Shown here in pieces: positions 6,407-6,738 of a DNA stretch of 6,738 nt. The first letter of the stretch is position 1. The number at the start of each line of letters is the position of its first letter. The notes below the pieces were generated by a model. It did no database searches and was not told the DNA's origin. It was given only the letters and a program-made list of their open reading frames with translations. The stretch spans positions 1 to 6,738 of the forward strand of contig QIHJ01000324.1 in NCBI GenBank assembly GCA_003229065.1. Direction: 5' to 3'. The position numbers and the translations under genes are program-made. The DNA comes from Candidatus Dadabacteria bacterium. Its GTDB lineage: Bacteria > Desulfobacterota_D > UBA1144 > Nemesobacterales > UBA2774.

Positions 6407-6649
6407 CTATTGGACCTTCTCTTTTTCTTTTGAAGAAGAGGCGGGGGTTTCGAGGTCGGTATCTTCAATAGGCTTAGTTTCGTCTTTAGTCGGAGTCACG
6501 TCTATCTCGTCATCCTTAATGGATTTCCTGAACCCTTTGATTCCCTTGCCCAGTGACGAGCCTAGATCACCCAATCTGCTGGGGCCGAAAATTAAAAGCA
6601 GTATCCCAAGGATTATTAAAAGTTCCCAAATTCCAAGTCCACCAATCAT
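6407..6649 (-). CDS. tatA: Sec-independent (Tat) protein translocase subunit TatA
   Basis: TatA forms the pore-like assembly that moves folded, twin-arginine signal proteins across the inner membrane. The 80-residue protein has the standard plan. There is a short N-terminal membrane helix (about 5-21, GIWELLIILGILLLIF), then the hinge FGPSRL (21-26). The amphipathic helix LGDLGSSLGKGIKGFRKSIK (26-45) follows, and then a charged, disordered tail rich in Lys, Glu, Asp and Thr. A Glu at position 9 lies in the membrane helix. Many TatA have Gln there, and TatB has Glu, but the short length and the GSSLGKGIKGFRK pattern favour TatA (a TatA/E-type protein). The ATG is preceded by GAGGTG (6655-6660 on the plus-strand numbering), five bases away. 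No tatC lies in the window. The stop faces nuoF's stop across 105 bases with no strong terminator. Confidence 0.93.
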   Translation of the reverse strand: MIGGLGIWELLIILGILLLIFGPSRLGDLGSSLGKGIKGFRKSIKDDEIDVTPTKDETKPIEDTDLETPASSSKEKEKVQ

Positions 6650-6667
6650 ATATACACCTCTATCTAT

Positions 6668-6696
6668 AAATTACCGTTACAACTGTATAAAGTCAA
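6668..6696 (-). promoter_or_regulatory. Candidate promoter for tatA
   Basis: Reading leftwards, TTGACT (6691-6696, five of six) is followed after 17 bases by TAATTT (6668-6673, three of six). The -10 is weak. The ten-base string TATTGACTTT at the -35 is identical to that before the reductase gene, which adds slight support. The rest of 6650-6738 shows no gene. Confidence 0.28.
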
Positions 6697-6738
6697 TAAA
6701 CCGCTACTCGATATTGATAGTACTGTGATGCATGGTAT

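Noticed and set aside
6390..6728. 112-codon plus-strand frame over tatA
   Set aside because: It is antisense to a clear TatA with its own ribosome binding site. The Ser/Pro/Ile-rich translation is typical of a shadow frame.

Overview
The window is ordinary bacterial chromosomal DNA with seven protein genes. By eye the genes are of intermediate GC content, and they use ATA and AGG/AGA codons freely. The intergenic regions are clearly AT-rich. A TatA translocase subunit, a complex I NADH-binding subunit (NuoF) and AGGA-type ribosome binding sites point to a bacterium with a respiratory chain and a Tat pathway. I cannot place it in a phylum from this sequence. An uncultured delta-proteobacterium-like or related Gram-negative lineage is only a guess. 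I see no transposase, integrase, CRISPR array, tRNA or rRNA.

Layout, left to right. Positions 1-133 are non-coding and hold two clear inverted repeats plus a plausible promoter for a small orphan protein of 75 residues (134-361). After a 135-base gap there is a tight three-gene plus-strand cluster. It holds two tandem, diverged alpha/beta hydrolases (497-1399 and 1413-2306) and an FAD enzyme of the L-2-hydroxyglutarate oxidase (LhgO) family (2335-3528). Converging on it is a minus-strand FAD enzyme of the geranylgeranyl reductase family (3566-4792). A 219-base AT-rich divergent promoter region separates that gene from nuoF (5012-6301), which reads right. A minus-strand tatA (6407-6649) closes the window, convergent with nuoF.

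How the genes may work together. The reductase-family protein, LhgO and NuoF are all flavoproteins that could touch the quinone pool. NuoF takes electrons from NADH in complex I. LhgO oxidises L-2-hydroxyglutarate, and in some bacteria it passes the electrons to quinone. Some bacterial geranylgeranyl-reductase homologues (MenJ type) saturate the isoprenoid tail of menaquinone. That link is inference from neighbourhood only. The two hydrolases keep intact catalytic triads, but their substrate cannot be read from sequence. nuoF has neither nuoE nor nuoG beside it here, so its complex I partners must lie elsewhere, or at least outside the window.

Nothing here is clearly a new system. The points most worth a second look are the duplicated hydrolase pair with its shared Trp-Trp cap motif next to LhgO, the orphan nuoF, and the strong inverted repeat over the small gene's promoter.
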